64,000 nucleotides of DNA from Dyella flava (lineage in GTDB: Bacteria; Pseudomonadota; Gammaproteobacteria; Xanthomonadales; Rhodanobacteraceae), in assembly GCF_016904955.1 (NCBI RefSeq), contig NZ_JADIKE010000026.1, positions 1-64,000 of the forward strand. The letters run 5' to 3'. Below the pieces are notes generated by a model. It worked only from the letters and a program-made list of their open reading frames with translations, searched no databases and had not been told where the DNA came from. The translations under genes were made by a program, and so were the position numbers. Numbering within the stretch: the first letter of the stretch is position 1; every line of letters begins with the position of its first letter. This document shows positions 38,532 through 47,747 of the stretch, one piece after another.

Positions 38532-39275
38532 TTACCTGGCCTTGCCCTGATTCGCCACCGCAGCCATCTTTGCCGCGATGGCGTCGGCATCACCCAGGTA
38601 GTAGTGACGCAGCGGCTTCATGTTGTCATCGAATTCGTAGACCAGCGGCACGCCGTTGGGGATATTCAATTCGACGATGTCTTGGTCGGAAATGCCGTCC
38701 AGATACTTCACCAGCGCGCGGATCGAATTGCCGTGCGCGACCAGCAGCACACGCTGACCGGCGCCGATCGCAGGAGCCAGCACTTCGTTCCAGTAAGGCA
38801 TCACGCGGGCGACTGTATCCTTCAGGCATTCCGTATCCGGAATCAGTTTCGGATCGAGCTCGGCATAACGCGGGTCGCGCAGCGATGGATTGGCATCGCG
38901 CTCCAGCGCCGGCGGAGGGATGTCATAGCTGCGACGCCAGATCTTCACCTGATCCTCGCCGTACCTGGCGGCGGTTTCCGCCTTGTTGAGACCGGTCAGG
39001 GCGCCATAGTGCCGCTCATTGAGACGCCATTCGGTCAACACCGGAATCCACATCAGATCCATCGCATCCTGCACGTGCCACAAGGTGCGCACCGCACGCT
39101 TGAGCACCGAGGTATGCGCCACGTCGAAGTGATACCCGGCCTGGACCAGCAACTCGCCCGCCTCGCGGGCCTCGGCCGCGCCCTGCTCGGTGATATCGAC
39201 GTCGGCCCAGCCGCTGAAGCGGTTTTCGAGGTTCCACTGGGACTGGCCGTGGCGGATCAAGACGAGTTTATGCAT
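38532..39275 (-). CDS. gpmA: 2,3-bisphosphoglycerate-dependent phosphoglycerate mutase
   Basis: 247 residues. It interconverts 3- and 2-phosphoglycerate in glycolysis and gluconeogenesis through a phospho-His. [20 protein letters not shown] at the N-terminus has the catalytic His, [14 protein letters not shown] the acid, and [16 protein letters not shown] the second His. Length matches E. coli GpmA (250). The start at 39275 is chosen because the family begins there; the 16 residues upstream are not conserved in type. Confidence 0.96.
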   Translation of the reverse strand: MHKLVLIRHGQSQWNLENRFSGWADVDITEQGAAEAREAGELLVQAGYHFDVAHTSVLKRAVRTLWHVQDAMDLMWIPVLTEWRLNERHYGALTGLNKAETAARYGEDQVKIWRRSYDIPPPALERDANPSLRDPRYAELDPKLIPDTECLKDTVARVMPYWNEVLAPAIGAGQRVLLVAHGNSIRALVKYLDGISDQDIVELNIPNGVPLVYEFDDNMKPLRHYYLGDADAIAAKMAAVANQGKAR

Positions 39276-39419
39276 AGGATCGTGTCTGAAGTATGAGGCG
39301 AGTGCGAAATGGTGAGACCGCACCCCATCTCCGTCAATGGTTGACCCTGCCGAAAGTCACGCTAAACCCGCCAGCAAGCCGAAGCATCTTAGGGATGACA
39401 CTACCCAGGAGTATTTCCA

Positions 39420-40061
39420 ATGCGTCTTGTTGCGCTAGCCCTCGCCCTACTGCTGCCTCTGGCCGCCGCGGCCCAGGATATCGACAAGGTCAACGGCACG
39501 ATCGATGTCGGCCCGGGTGAACATGCCGGAGACGTTCATACCGTCAATGGCTCGGTGCATATCGGCGGTGGAGCGATCGTGCAGACCGCCGGCACGGTCA
39601 ATGGCTCGGTGGATCTGGGCGATAAAGCCCAGGCCAGCGGCTTGCACACGGTCAATGGCCATATCGCCCTGAATGAAGGCAGCCGCGTGAGTGGCAATAT
39701 CAAAACCACCAATGGCGGCATTTCCATGGAATCCCGCGCGGATGTCGCCGGCAATGTGACGACCGTCAATGGCTCGATCGGGCTCAATCACGCGCATGTC
39801 GGCAATGGCATCGAAACGACCAGCGGCGATATCACCGTCGGCGACGGCTCACGCGTTGAAGGCGGCATCCTCGTCAATGAACCCCACGGCTGGAGCTGGC
39901 CCAACCACGATCCGCATATCGTGATCGGCCCGCATGCCGTGGTCACCGGCACGCTGGATTTCCGCCGCCCGGTGCAGCTGGACGTCAGCGACAGCGCGCA
40001 GATCGGTCCGGTGAAGGGCGCCAAGCCCAACATCTTCCATGGTGCGACACCGTCCATGTGA
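39420..40061 (+). CDS. Exported beta-repeat protein (VNGSV repeats)
   Basis: 213 residues with a cleavable signal (RLVALALALLLPLAAAAQ). The mature part has at least five repeats of about 20 residues around a (T/K)(V/T)NG(S/T/H)(V/I) core, for example HTVNGSVHIGGG, GTVNGSVDLGD, HTVNGHIALNEGS and TTVNGSIGLNHA. Such repeats build a right-handed beta-solenoid, as in DUF4097- and bactofilin-like proteins. The function is unknown; an envelope structural or binding role is plausible. It is the only plus-strand gene between gpmA and hemF. Confidence 0.7.
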   Translation: MRLVALALALLLPLAAAAQDIDKVNGTIDVGPGEHAGDVHTVNGSVHIGGGAIVQTAGTVNGSVDLGDKAQASGLHTVNGHIALNEGSRVSGNIKTTNGGISMESRADVAGNVTTVNGSIGLNHAHVGNGIETTSGDITVGDGSRVEGGILVNEPHGWSWPNHDPHIVIGPHAVVTGTLDFRRPVQLDVSDSAQIGPVKGAKPNIFHGATPSM

Positions 40062-40082
40062 TGCGGTGGTTTCCGCGTGGAT

Positions 40083-41000
<918 letters not shown>

Positions 41001-41023
41001 TCAGCGTGTGTTTGGGTAAAGCT

Positions 41024-41187
41024 TAGGGCCTGTTAGCACGATTGGCGTAGCCCGCGTTGCCGAGGAGTGGTCGTCAGGTGGTAGTGCGTGGCGCAGGCTT
41101 GGCTGGCTGCCAAGGCAAGCCGCGCGCTGCCGCATGGTGGCCACTCCTCGGCAACGCGGGCTACGCCAATCGTGCTAACAGGCCCTA
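41024..41187. repeat. Large inverted repeat, 46-47-bp perfect arms
   Basis: Left arm 41025-41070 and right arm 41141-41186 are exact reverse complements over 46 bases (one more pair at 41024/41187), with a 70-base spacer. It fills half of the 310-base gap between hemF and the pigment ketosynthase. No gene is seen in the gap. The perfect arms suggest a recent or mobile MITE/REP-like element or a selected RNA hairpin. The outer 20 bases recur singly at 38471. Confidence 0.9.
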
Positions 41188-41301
41188 GCAAGTGATCTCC
41201 ACATGAAGGTGGAGGGAACGCCGCGTGGAGGGTGAACGGTAGCCTGCGGGGCTTTCGGACGGGATCTAGGCAAGCCCAAGACCCGTCGCTAGGCTCACGA
41301 C

Positions 41302-42516
41302 ATGCTCGTTACACCCTTTCCTCTCGCGGTCACGGCCTATACCGCCACCTCCGCACTGGGCCTTGGCCTGGACGCCCATCTTGAGGCACTTCGGCAGCAG
41401 CGCAGTGGGCTGCGGGCCAACGATTTCGGCGATGCGCCACTGCCGTGCTGGATTGGCCGCGTGGAAGGCGTCGAGTCGGCGACCCTGCCGGATGCGTATG
41501 CGCCATGGGATTGCCGCAACAACCGCCTGGCGTGGATAGGCCTGAACCAGGATCATTTTCTGCCACAGGTTCAGGCGGCCAGGCAGCGCTATGGCGCGGC
41601 ACGTATCGCACTGCTGCTAGGCACATCCACGGCCAGCATCGGCGCGACCGAGGAAGGCTATCGGCGACTCGACGGCGATCAGCGCTTGCCTGCCGATCTG
41701 CGTCGCCCGGTCATCCATAACCCGCATTCGTTGACGGCCTTTGTCGCCGATGTGCTGGATATCGGCGGCCCATGCCTGACCATTTCGACCGCATGCTCCT
41801 CCAGCGCCAAGGTGTTCGCCAGCGCGGAGCGACTCATCCGGCTCGGCATCGTTGACGCAGCGATCGTGGGTGGCGTCGATTCACTGTGCGACAGCGTCTT
41901 GTTCGGCTTCAACGCGTTGGAACTGGTATCGCCCGAACCTTGCCGCCCCTTTGATGCCGCACGCCGCGGGATCTCGATCGGCGAAGCCGCCGGCTTCGCC
42001 TTGCTTGAACGTATCGATGCCCGTCCCGATGCCGCATTGCGCTTGCTTGGCTGCGGTGAATCCAGTGACGCTCATCACATGTCCACACCGGACCCTAGCG
42101 GTCGAGGCGCGGAACTGGCATTGCGTGATGTGCTCGATCACGCGGGCGTCGCGGTAGCACAGGTCGACTACATCAACCTGCATGGCACGGCGAGTCAGAA
42201 GAACGATGCGATGGAAGCCGCACTGGTTGCACGCCTGTTTCCGCCTCAAACACGGGTCAGCTCCACGAAGGGATTGACTGGCCACACCTTGGGCGCAGCC
42301 GGCATCGTGGAAGCTGTGATCACAATGTTGGCACTGCGTGAGGATTTCGTGCCGGGCAACGCCGGCGCAAGTTCACCCGATCCCGCTTGCACGCAACACT
42401 TTGCGTGGCGCAACGAATCTCGCCCGGTGCGGATTGCACTTAGCCATTCCTTCGGTTTTGGCGGCAGCAATGCCTGCCTGGCTTTTGCGCGCACAGCGAC
42501 GGATGTCAGCGCATGA
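41302..42516 (+). CDS. Beta-ketoacyl-ACP synthase of the aryl-polyene/xanthomonadin set
   Basis: 404 residues, FabB/FabF-fold condensing enzyme. The catalytic Cys-His-His triad is complete: ISTACSSSAKVF (Cys), NLHGTASQKND (first His) and TKGLTGHTLGAAG (second His). It extends the polyene chain by Claisen condensation on ACP. It overlaps by ATGA the following inactive-type ketosynthase, as expected of a ketosynthase/chain-length-factor pair. The neighbouring ACP, dehydratases and XanB2 argue for pigment rather than housekeeping fatty-acid synthesis. Confidence 0.88.
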   Translation: MLVTPFPLAVTAYTATSALGLGLDAHLEALRQQRSGLRANDFGDAPLPCWIGRVEGVESATLPDAYAPWDCRNNRLAWIGLNQDHFLPQVQAARQRYGAARIALLLGTSTASIGATEEGYRRLDGDQRLPADLRRPVIHNPHSLTAFVADVLDIGGPCLTISTACSSSAKVFASAERLIRLGIVDAAIVGGVDSLCDSVLFGFNALELVSPEPCRPFDAARRGISIGEAAGFALLERIDARPDAALRLLGCGESSDAHHMSTPDPSGRGAELALRDVLDHAGVAVAQVDYINLHGTASQKNDAMEAALVARLFPPQTRVSSTKGLTGHTLGAAGIVEAVITMLALREDFVPGNAGASSPDPACTQHFAWRNESRPVRIALSHSFGFGGSNACLAFARTATDVSA

Positions 42517-43304
42517 GCGGATTGTACGTTCAAGTAGAAGGCATTGGCCTGTGGACACCGCAGGCAACAGATTTCGACGCGCTGCGCCGCCTGTTCGCAG
42601 GTGACACGCCGGCAGCAGCGGCTTCCCGCCCGACTGCTTCCGCCTTGTCGCTCAATGAACGTCGTCGCGCACCGGAAAGCGTACTGGTTGCCATCGAAGT
42701 TGCTTCACAAGCTGTCGCCATGAGTCATCGCTCTGCTGAAAATCTGGCCTGCGTTTTTGCATCGGCCTACGGCGATCAGGCCACCACCGACTATATGTGC
42801 CGCGTGCTTGCGCGGGCACCCGGTGAACTTTCACCCACCCGTTTCCATAACTCCGTGCATAACGCATCGGCTGGTTACTGGACCATCGCCACGGATTGCC
42901 GCGCCCCTTCAAGCGCCGTATGTGCGGGATATGCAAGCTTTGGGGCCGGCTTATTGGAAGCCGCCACGCAAGCTTGTGCCGATCAGCGTGCAGTACTGCT
43001 GGTGTGCAGCGATACGGCCGGGGCCGGTCCATTAGGCGAACTCATCGGATGCCAGCTCACCTTCGCCTGCGCGTTGGTCCTGTCGCCGGCTAGCGAAGCA
43101 CATTTGCCTCGTCTCAAGCTCACCGTGGTTGCGGATGCTCCTCGACATTCACCCTTGCCCACTGCCTGCGTGACATGGACGCACGACAACCCATCCGCGG
43201 CTTCTCTACCGTTGCTGGCCATGCTGGCCAGCGAAGGTGGCGAATGCGTATTGCCCGCTTCGGAACGACATGGACTGCGGGTCGAAATGGAGGTGAATGC
43301 GTGA
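42513..43304 (+). CDS. Chain-length-factor-like ketosynthase partner (Ketoacyl-synt_2 type)
   Basis: 263 residues, a short ketosynthase-fold protein. At the active-site position it reads HNSVHNASAGYWTIA, without the nucleophilic Cys, and the canonical histidine motifs are absent, so it cannot condense by itself. This is the pattern of the chain-length-factor-like subunit (ApeC-like) in aryl-polyene clusters, which pairs with the active ketosynthase encoded just upstream. Coupled by ATGA upstream and GTGA downstream. Confidence 0.82.
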   Translation: MSGLYVQVEGIGLWTPQATDFDALRRLFAGDTPAAAASRPTASALSLNERRRAPESVLVAIEVASQAVAMSHRSAENLACVFASAYGDQATTDYMCRVLARAPGELSPTRFHNSVHNASAGYWTIATDCRAPSSAVCAGYASFGAGLLEAATQACADQRAVLLVCSDTAGAGPLGELIGCQLTFACALVLSPASEAHLPRLKLTVVADAPRHSPLPTACVTWTHDNPSAASLPLLAMLASEGGECVLPASERHGLRVEMEVNA

Positions 43305-44065
43305 ACGATACCCTGCGCTGGTGTGTGCTGATTCCTTGTCTCAATGAAGAGAAAGCCATCGGCCGGGTGGTGAAGTCGGCACTGCGCCTGGGCGTTCCGG
43401 TGATCGTGATCGATGATGGCTCTGACGACCGCACACCCGAGATCGTCAACACCATGCCGGTTTCCTTGCTGTGCCATGCGCAACGACAAGGTAAGGGCGA
43501 AGCCCTGCGTACCGGTTTCCGCGAAGCACTGCGACGGGGCTTCGACGCCGTGGTGACCATGGATGGCGATGGCCAGCATCTGGCCGAAGACATCCCACGC
43601 CTGGTCGACGTCGGCAAACGCTTTCCGGATCACATCGTCATCGGCGCCCGCCTGTTGCAACGCGAACAACAGCCGAAAAGCCGGCGCCGAGCCAACGCCT
43701 TCGCAGACTGGGGTATTTCCTGGGCGTGCGCACAACCCATCGCCGATACACAGAGCGGGCAGCGCTGGTATCCGCGCAGCGCGCTGGATCTGGTCGAGTT
43801 GAATGCGGAGAACTTCGTGTTCGAGGCGGCGGTATTGATCGCAGCATCCCGCGAAAAAGGACTCGGCATCGTTTCGGTGCCGATCGCTTCGCGTTACGAA
43901 GGCTCATTTCGGCTAAGCCATTTCAGTCCCGTGCGTGACGTGATGCGGATTGCCATGTACACCGTCGGCCGCGTGTTTCATTACGGCAGCATTCGTGCCA
44001 GTTACAACCGCTCGCGCGCCCAGCCACTGGTGATCGACGACAGTTATTCCTGTCGCATTGCCTAG
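43301..44065 (+). CDS. Family-2 glycosyltransferase in the pigment set
   Basis: 254 residues, GT-A fold. CVLIPCLNEEKAIGRVV (substrate loop), VIVIDDGSDDRTPEI, and VVTMDGDGQHLAED with the DxD-like metal site. SGQRWYPRSALDLVELNAENFVFE is the acceptor half. It resembles dolichol-phosphate-mannose-synthase-like enzymes; no clear membrane helix is present. In related pigment loci a glycosyltransferase links the polyene head or tail to a sugar or lipid carrier. GTG start at 43301 with GGAGG upstream, overlapping the previous stop. It ends 4 bases from the convergent dehydratase gene. Confidence 0.85.
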   Translation: MNDTLRWCVLIPCLNEEKAIGRVVKSALRLGVPVIVIDDGSDDRTPEIVNTMPVSLLCHAQRQGKGEALRTGFREALRRGFDAVVTMDGDGQHLAEDIPRLVDVGKRFPDHIVIGARLLQREQQPKSRRRANAFADWGISWACAQPIADTQSGQRWYPRSALDLVELNAENFVFEAAVLIAASREKGLGIVSVPIASRYEGSFRLSHFSPVRDVMRIAMYTVGRVFHYGSIRASYNRSRAQPLVIDDSYSCRIA

Positions 44066-44069
44066 GGCA

Positions 44070-44510
44070 TCAGCTCTCGGTGTAGATCACCGCTACACGG
44101 CCGGATGCCAATCCGTGCCCATGTTGCTCAACCTTGAACGTGTACTGCGCACCACGTTCATCGGCAAACAGGCACTCTGCGTGAACGTCGAGAGGGCCAG
44201 CGGAAAGATCCACGTACTCGGCGTTTAATTGCATGTCACGCAAGCTGACCAGGCGGCCCGCCCGTGGGCTCGTTACCTGACGCGCCAGCGCCAGCAAAGC
44301 ACCATGGACCGCCGATGCCTGCGCACCGTATTCGGCCATGTGCACAGCGTGGAGATTCGCAGCGTCACGGAGCGGGTGATCGTGAACGCCGTGCCGCCCG
44401 GCAATGGCATGGATGGTCCGATCGTCCCAGTCCATCACATGATCGAGCAGGCGCATGTCATCCGCGTGTGGAATCAGCGCCGACCAATGTGGTTGTGTCA
44501 TCGTGCTCAC
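44070..44510 (-). CDS. Hotdog-fold 3-hydroxyacyl-ACP dehydratase (ApeP-like)
   Basis: 146 residues. The N-terminus (LIPHADDMRLLDHVMDWDDR) and the helix with HAVHMAEYGAQASAVHGAL match ApeP-like dehydratases of aryl-polyene synthesis. With the ApeI-like protein at 45451 it would form a heteromeric dehydratase making the conjugated double bonds; on its own the catalytic set appears incomplete. GTG start overlapping the acyltransferase stop (GTGA). Confidence 0.78.
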   Translation of the reverse strand: MSTMTQPHWSALIPHADDMRLLDHVMDWDDRTIHAIAGRHGVHDHPLRDAANLHAVHMAEYGAQASAVHGALLALARQVTSPRAGRLVSLRDMQLNAEYVDLSAGPLDVHAECLFADERGAQYTFKVEQHGHGLASGRVAVIYTES

Positions 44511-45454
44511 GCTTCAGACACGGTGTTTGCACGAACCATCGCGACGGGCTGTGCTTCGTCCTGCTGCCAGAAATCGTAGAAGTTGAACCAGTTATACGGT
44601 TCGAGGCGTGCGTAATGTTCCAGTCGCTGCGCATAACGACGCAACACGTCATCGATAGCCCGATCACGGCCGTCGCGAGGAATCTCCACGCGCTCGGCAA
44701 ACAACTCGAAGCTGAGCGCGTAGCGGCGGCCACCGCGATACATCCCAAAGCAAAGCACGACCGGTACTTGCAGGGTGTTGGCCAGCAACCATGGCCCAAT
44801 CGGGAACGGCGCAGGCTGCTGCAGAAAATCGACCTTGCGCAGGGTCTCATGGGCACGCCCACGATCGGCCAGCAATGCGACCATGCTGCCGGCGCGGCAG
44901 GCTTCGGCGACCGCCAACGTAATGGCGGCGCCACCACGCGAAACGTCAATCACGGCCTCGCCGACTTCCGGGGCGAGGGACTCCAGCAGCTCGGTGATCG
45001 CGGGCGTCTTCTGCTTGTCCAGCAACACCCGCAACTGCACTTCCGGACAACGCGCACTGAGCGCCCGCAACACTTCGAAACTGCCTTGATGTGAGCCGAC
45101 CAGCAACACACCACGGCCTTGAGCTATGCATTGCTGCAGTTGATCAAGCCCCTGCACTTCAATATCGAAATCCCGCTCACCATGCGCAAGCAGGTAGATG
45201 CGGTCCGCCATCGTCACCGCAAAACAGTGCAGATGTTTCAGCACTTGCCACACCGTAGCCGGACGGCCAAACAAGCGAGTGAGGTAGTCACGCGACGCAC
45301 GGCGTTCGGCGCCGCGCTTAAGGAAGTAGTACAGCGTGATGGGATAGAGGCAGAACAGAATGAAGCCACGCCCGCAACGCAGGGCGGCATGGATCAGCAG
45401 CCCGAGTGAAGCCCGGCTGCCGCCTTCGCGCTGCTCTTGCCAGTGCGCACTCAT
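44507..45454 (-). CDS. LpxL-type acyltransferase of the pigment set
   Basis: 315 residues, lysophospholipid/lipid-A acyltransferase fold. An N-terminal membrane helix (ALRCGRGFILFCLYPITLYYFL) is followed by the HxxxxE-like block GVLLVGSHQGSFEVLRAL, then VALLADRGRA. It probably transfers the finished aryl-polyene chain from ACP to its lipid or sugar anchor at the inner membrane. Translationally coupled on both sides (ATGA with the ApeI-like gene, GTGA with the ApeP-like gene). Confidence 0.83.
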   Translation of the reverse strand: MSAHWQEQREGGSRASLGLLIHAALRCGRGFILFCLYPITLYYFLKRGAERRASRDYLTRLFGRPATVWQVLKHLHCFAVTMADRIYLLAHGERDFDIEVQGLDQLQQCIAQGRGVLLVGSHQGSFEVLRALSARCPEVQLRVLLDKQKTPAITELLESLAPEVGEAVIDVSRGGAAITLAVAEACRAGSMVALLADRGRAHETLRKVDFLQQPAPFPIGPWLLANTLQVPVVLCFGMYRGGRRYALSFELFAERVEIPRDGRDRAIDDVLRRYAQRLEHYARLEPYNWFNFYDFWQQDEAQPVAMVRANTVSEA

Positions 45455-45765
45455 GTCGCGCCCTCGATCACACCGCGCGCCAGCACCTGGCTGTCGCGCA
45501 AAATTTCAAAACGCACGCGCCCTGCCTTTTCGCCCAGTTGCAGTTCAGCCTGTTCCCCGGGGTACAGCGGCGCCACGAACTTGGCTTCCAGTACCCGCGC
45601 AATACGCTGGTTGCGCCATGCGCGCAAAGCCTTGGCCACCAGCTCAAGCAGCAGCACGCCAGGCACCAAGGGCTGCCCCGGGAAATGCCCGGGCAGGCAC
45701 GGGTGGTCCGGGTCTACGCAGAACACCGTTCGATAGCGCTGGTCGCTCGAGCTGGGCTGGTCCAC
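45451..45765 (-). CDS. FabZ/FabA-like dehydratase (ApeI-like)
   Basis: 104 residues, single hotdog domain. DPDHPCLPGHFPGQPLVPGVLLLEL carries the catalytic His of FabA/FabZ-type dehydratases (GHFPG). The small size and cluster position match ApeI, which pairs with an ApeP-like subunit (here at 44070). GTG start; no strong Shine-Dalgarno is seen, and an 81-base gap separates it from the ACP gene upstream. Confidence 0.8.
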   Translation of the reverse strand: MDQPSSSDQRYRTVFCVDPDHPCLPGHFPGQPLVPGVLLLELVAKALRAWRNQRIARVLEAKFVAPLYPGEQAELQLGEKAGRVRFEILRDSQVLARGVIEGAT

Positions 45766-45846
45766 GTGAAGTTGCCGATTAGGAGTACTGTACTGATGAT
45801 GCTGAGCTGACCTGTCACAGGCCTTAACGTGAGAACCTGCCCACGA

Positions 45847-46116
45847 TCAGACAGTTCGCTCCCGTTCGATATGCTCGGAGAGCGCATGCAAGCTGCTGAA
45901 AATGCGCTGGTTATCCGGATGGTCCGAGCGCAGCTGCATGCCATAGCGCTTTGAAACGGCCAGGGCGATTTCCAGGGCATCGATCGAATCCAGGCCCAGG
46001 TCGCCGCCGAACAGCGGTGCTTGCGGATCGATCTGCATGGGATCGACCGTCTCCAGGTTGAGGGCGTCCACAATCAGGATGGCCAGTTCGTGTTCGGCGG
46101 CAGTCTGCGTCGGCAT
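45847..46116 (-). CDS. Acyl carrier protein of the pigment set
   Basis: 89 residues. The phosphopantetheine attachment Ser is in GGDLGLDSIDALEIALAV, the standard ACP motif; the rest is acidic and helical. It should carry the 3-hydroxybenzoate-primed polyene. The start at 46116 (MPTQTAAE) fits ACP length; earlier in-frame starts run into the region upstream of xanB2. First gene of the leftward arm, divergent from xanB2 with a 92-base gap that should contain both promoters. Confidence 0.85.
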   Translation of the reverse strand: MPTQTAAEHELAILIVDALNLETVDPMQIDPQAPLFGGDLGLDSIDALEIALAVSKRYGMQLRSDHPDNQRIFSSLHALSEHIERERTV

Positions 46117-46208
46117 GCGTGTTTCGGTGCTCCGGCTTGCGCGGCCAATCCCGGGCCAAAGTGGCCGGCCAGTGTAACATAGGGGCCTTGTCGTCCCTGG
46201 TTGCAAGC

Positions 46209-47201
46209 ATGGTTCAGGCGAGCGAAAACCTGCAGGTCCAGCCGGGCCTAATGCGTTGTCCACGTGTCACTTACCGCATGGCGGCTCCCAAGACAGCCCT
46301 GGCCGAACCTGGCACGCTGGCGGTCTTCGGCTTTGGTGCCGGGTCGCCTGACAGTGACGATCCCCGCTGGCTGGGCGTGGCGTTGGAGTGCTTCGACGCA
46401 CCCGCCCCACTCGAGCTATGGCAGGTGGATGGCGAGGTGAGCTGCGGCCGTCACGGCGACGTGCGCTGGTCGGCCGGTGGCGGCTGGCTGTTTGCGGCGA
46501 TTGAGTTGAATGAGTCCGCGGTTGGCGATACCCAAAGCGCGACGCACCAGGCCTATACGCAACTGCGCCAGTTCATGAGTACGCGTGACGAACGCTGCGT
46601 GTTGCGCATCTGGAACTACATCAGCGACATCAACCACGGTGACGGTGACGCGGAGCGTTACAAGCAATTCTGCGATGGTCGCGCGGCGGGCCTGGGCGAT
46701 TTCTTCGCAGCCGGTTTTCCGGCCGCCACGGCCATCGGGCATCACCATCACCAGCCGCTGTTGCAGATCTACCTGCTGGCGAGCGTCGATGAGGGGCTTG
46801 CCATCGAGAACCCACGGCAAGTCAGCGCGTGGCGTTATCCGCGCCAGTACGGCCGCACTTCGCCCGGTTTTGCGCGCGCCATGCTGATGCCGGCGCGCGA
46901 TGCCCTGGCGATTTCCGGCACGGCGGCGGTGGTCGGCCATGCGTCGGCGCACGAAGGCGATCTTGAAGCGCAACTCAACGAAACGCTGACCAATCTCGAA
47001 GCCTTGCTGGCGACGGCGGACATGCCTGCCGGATTCGACACGCACTCACCGCTGAAGGCCTATGTGCGCCATCCCGTTGATGCGCCTCGCGTACGCGACG
47101 TTCTGCAACAGCGCTTGCCGGGTGTGCCGGTGTTGCTGGTGCATGGCGACGTTTGCCGCCGTGAACTGCTGGTGGAAATTGACGGCTGGCGCTTTGCCTG
47201 A
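46209..47201 (+). CDS. xanB2: Chorismatase / 3-hydroxybenzoate synthase (XanB2-like)
   Basis: 330 residues. In Xanthomonas, XanB2 splits chorismate to 3- and 4-hydroxybenzoate, giving the aryl head of xanthomonadin and the head group of ubiquinone. Seen: LAVFGFGAGSPDSDDPRWLG near the N-terminus, RIWNYISDINHGDGDAERYK, the active-site region HHHHQPLLQIYLL, PRQYGRTSPGFARAM, and a YjgF-like C-terminal domain ending VHGDVCRRELLVEIDG. The start at 46209 was chosen for family length; the Shine-Dalgarno is poor. Its position beside the ACP/dehydratase arm supports a pigment role. Confidence 0.9.
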   Translation: MVQASENLQVQPGLMRCPRVTYRMAAPKTALAEPGTLAVFGFGAGSPDSDDPRWLGVALECFDAPAPLELWQVDGEVSCGRHGDVRWSAGGGWLFAAIELNESAVGDTQSATHQAYTQLRQFMSTRDERCVLRIWNYISDINHGDGDAERYKQFCDGRAAGLGDFFAAGFPAATAIGHHHHQPLLQIYLLASVDEGLAIENPRQVSAWRYPRQYGRTSPGFARAMLMPARDALAISGTAAVVGHASAHEGDLEAQLNETLTNLEALLATADMPAGFDTHSPLKAYVRHPVDAPRVRDVLQQRLPGVPVLLVHGDVCRRELLVEIDGWRFA

Positions 47202-47213
47202 AACGCGGCGATA

Positions 47214-47744
47214 TCAGTGCGCCGCTTTCGCAGCACACAAACACTGGTCGAGCCGCCACACACACGCATCCACAGTAAGATTCGCGGTATCGATGATGAC
47301 GCGATCGCGATTCCAGTTTTCGTAGACGCGGCTTTGCACGTCTTGCCAGGTGGGCAATACGAGCCCGGCGATGTCGGCTGTCCGCGATTCGACGCGGCGT
47401 CGATGTTCCGCCGTGTCCGAGCAGCAAATTTCAACCTCGATGATCGACGCACCCGCCCGTGAAGCCGCGTTTCGCCAGGCGTCCCGTGTGATCGCAAGCG
47501 GATTGACCGCATCAGCGATCACGATCCGGCCCAGCCGCAGATTGTCTTCGGCCAGGGCGTAAGCGATGAAATATCCCTCTGGACCTATTTTTCCAGTGAT
47601 CCCGGCGGCTTTTATCAAGGCCTGCTCAATGGTGTCGATGCGAAGATGCATGGCACCACGCCTGCGAGCAAGTTCGCGCGCGATAGACGTCTTGCCGGTG
47701 CCCGGCAATCCAGCAAGGGCCACCAATACCCCTGTGACCGACAT
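47214..47744 (-). CDS. P-loop kinase, AAA/zeta-toxin-like superfamily
   Basis: 176 residues. Walker A is LAGLPGTGKTSIARELARRR; IVIADAVNPLAITRDAWR and a lid-type Arg stretch (TAEHRRRVESR) follow, as in small-molecule kinases of the AAA_33/Zeta class. The substrate is not identifiable. It starts 3 bases after the glmU stop, so it is co-transcribed with it, which might hint at a sugar or nucleotide substrate, but this is weak inference. Confidence 0.72.
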   Translation of the reverse strand: MSVTGVLVALAGLPGTGKTSIARELARRRGAMHLRIDTIEQALIKAAGITGKIGPEGYFIAYALAEDNLRLGRIVIADAVNPLAITRDAWRNAASRAGASIIEVEICCSDTAEHRRRVESRTADIAGLVLPTWQDVQSRVYENWNRDRVIIDTANLTVDACVWRLDQCLCAAKAAH

Positions 47745-47747
47745 GGA

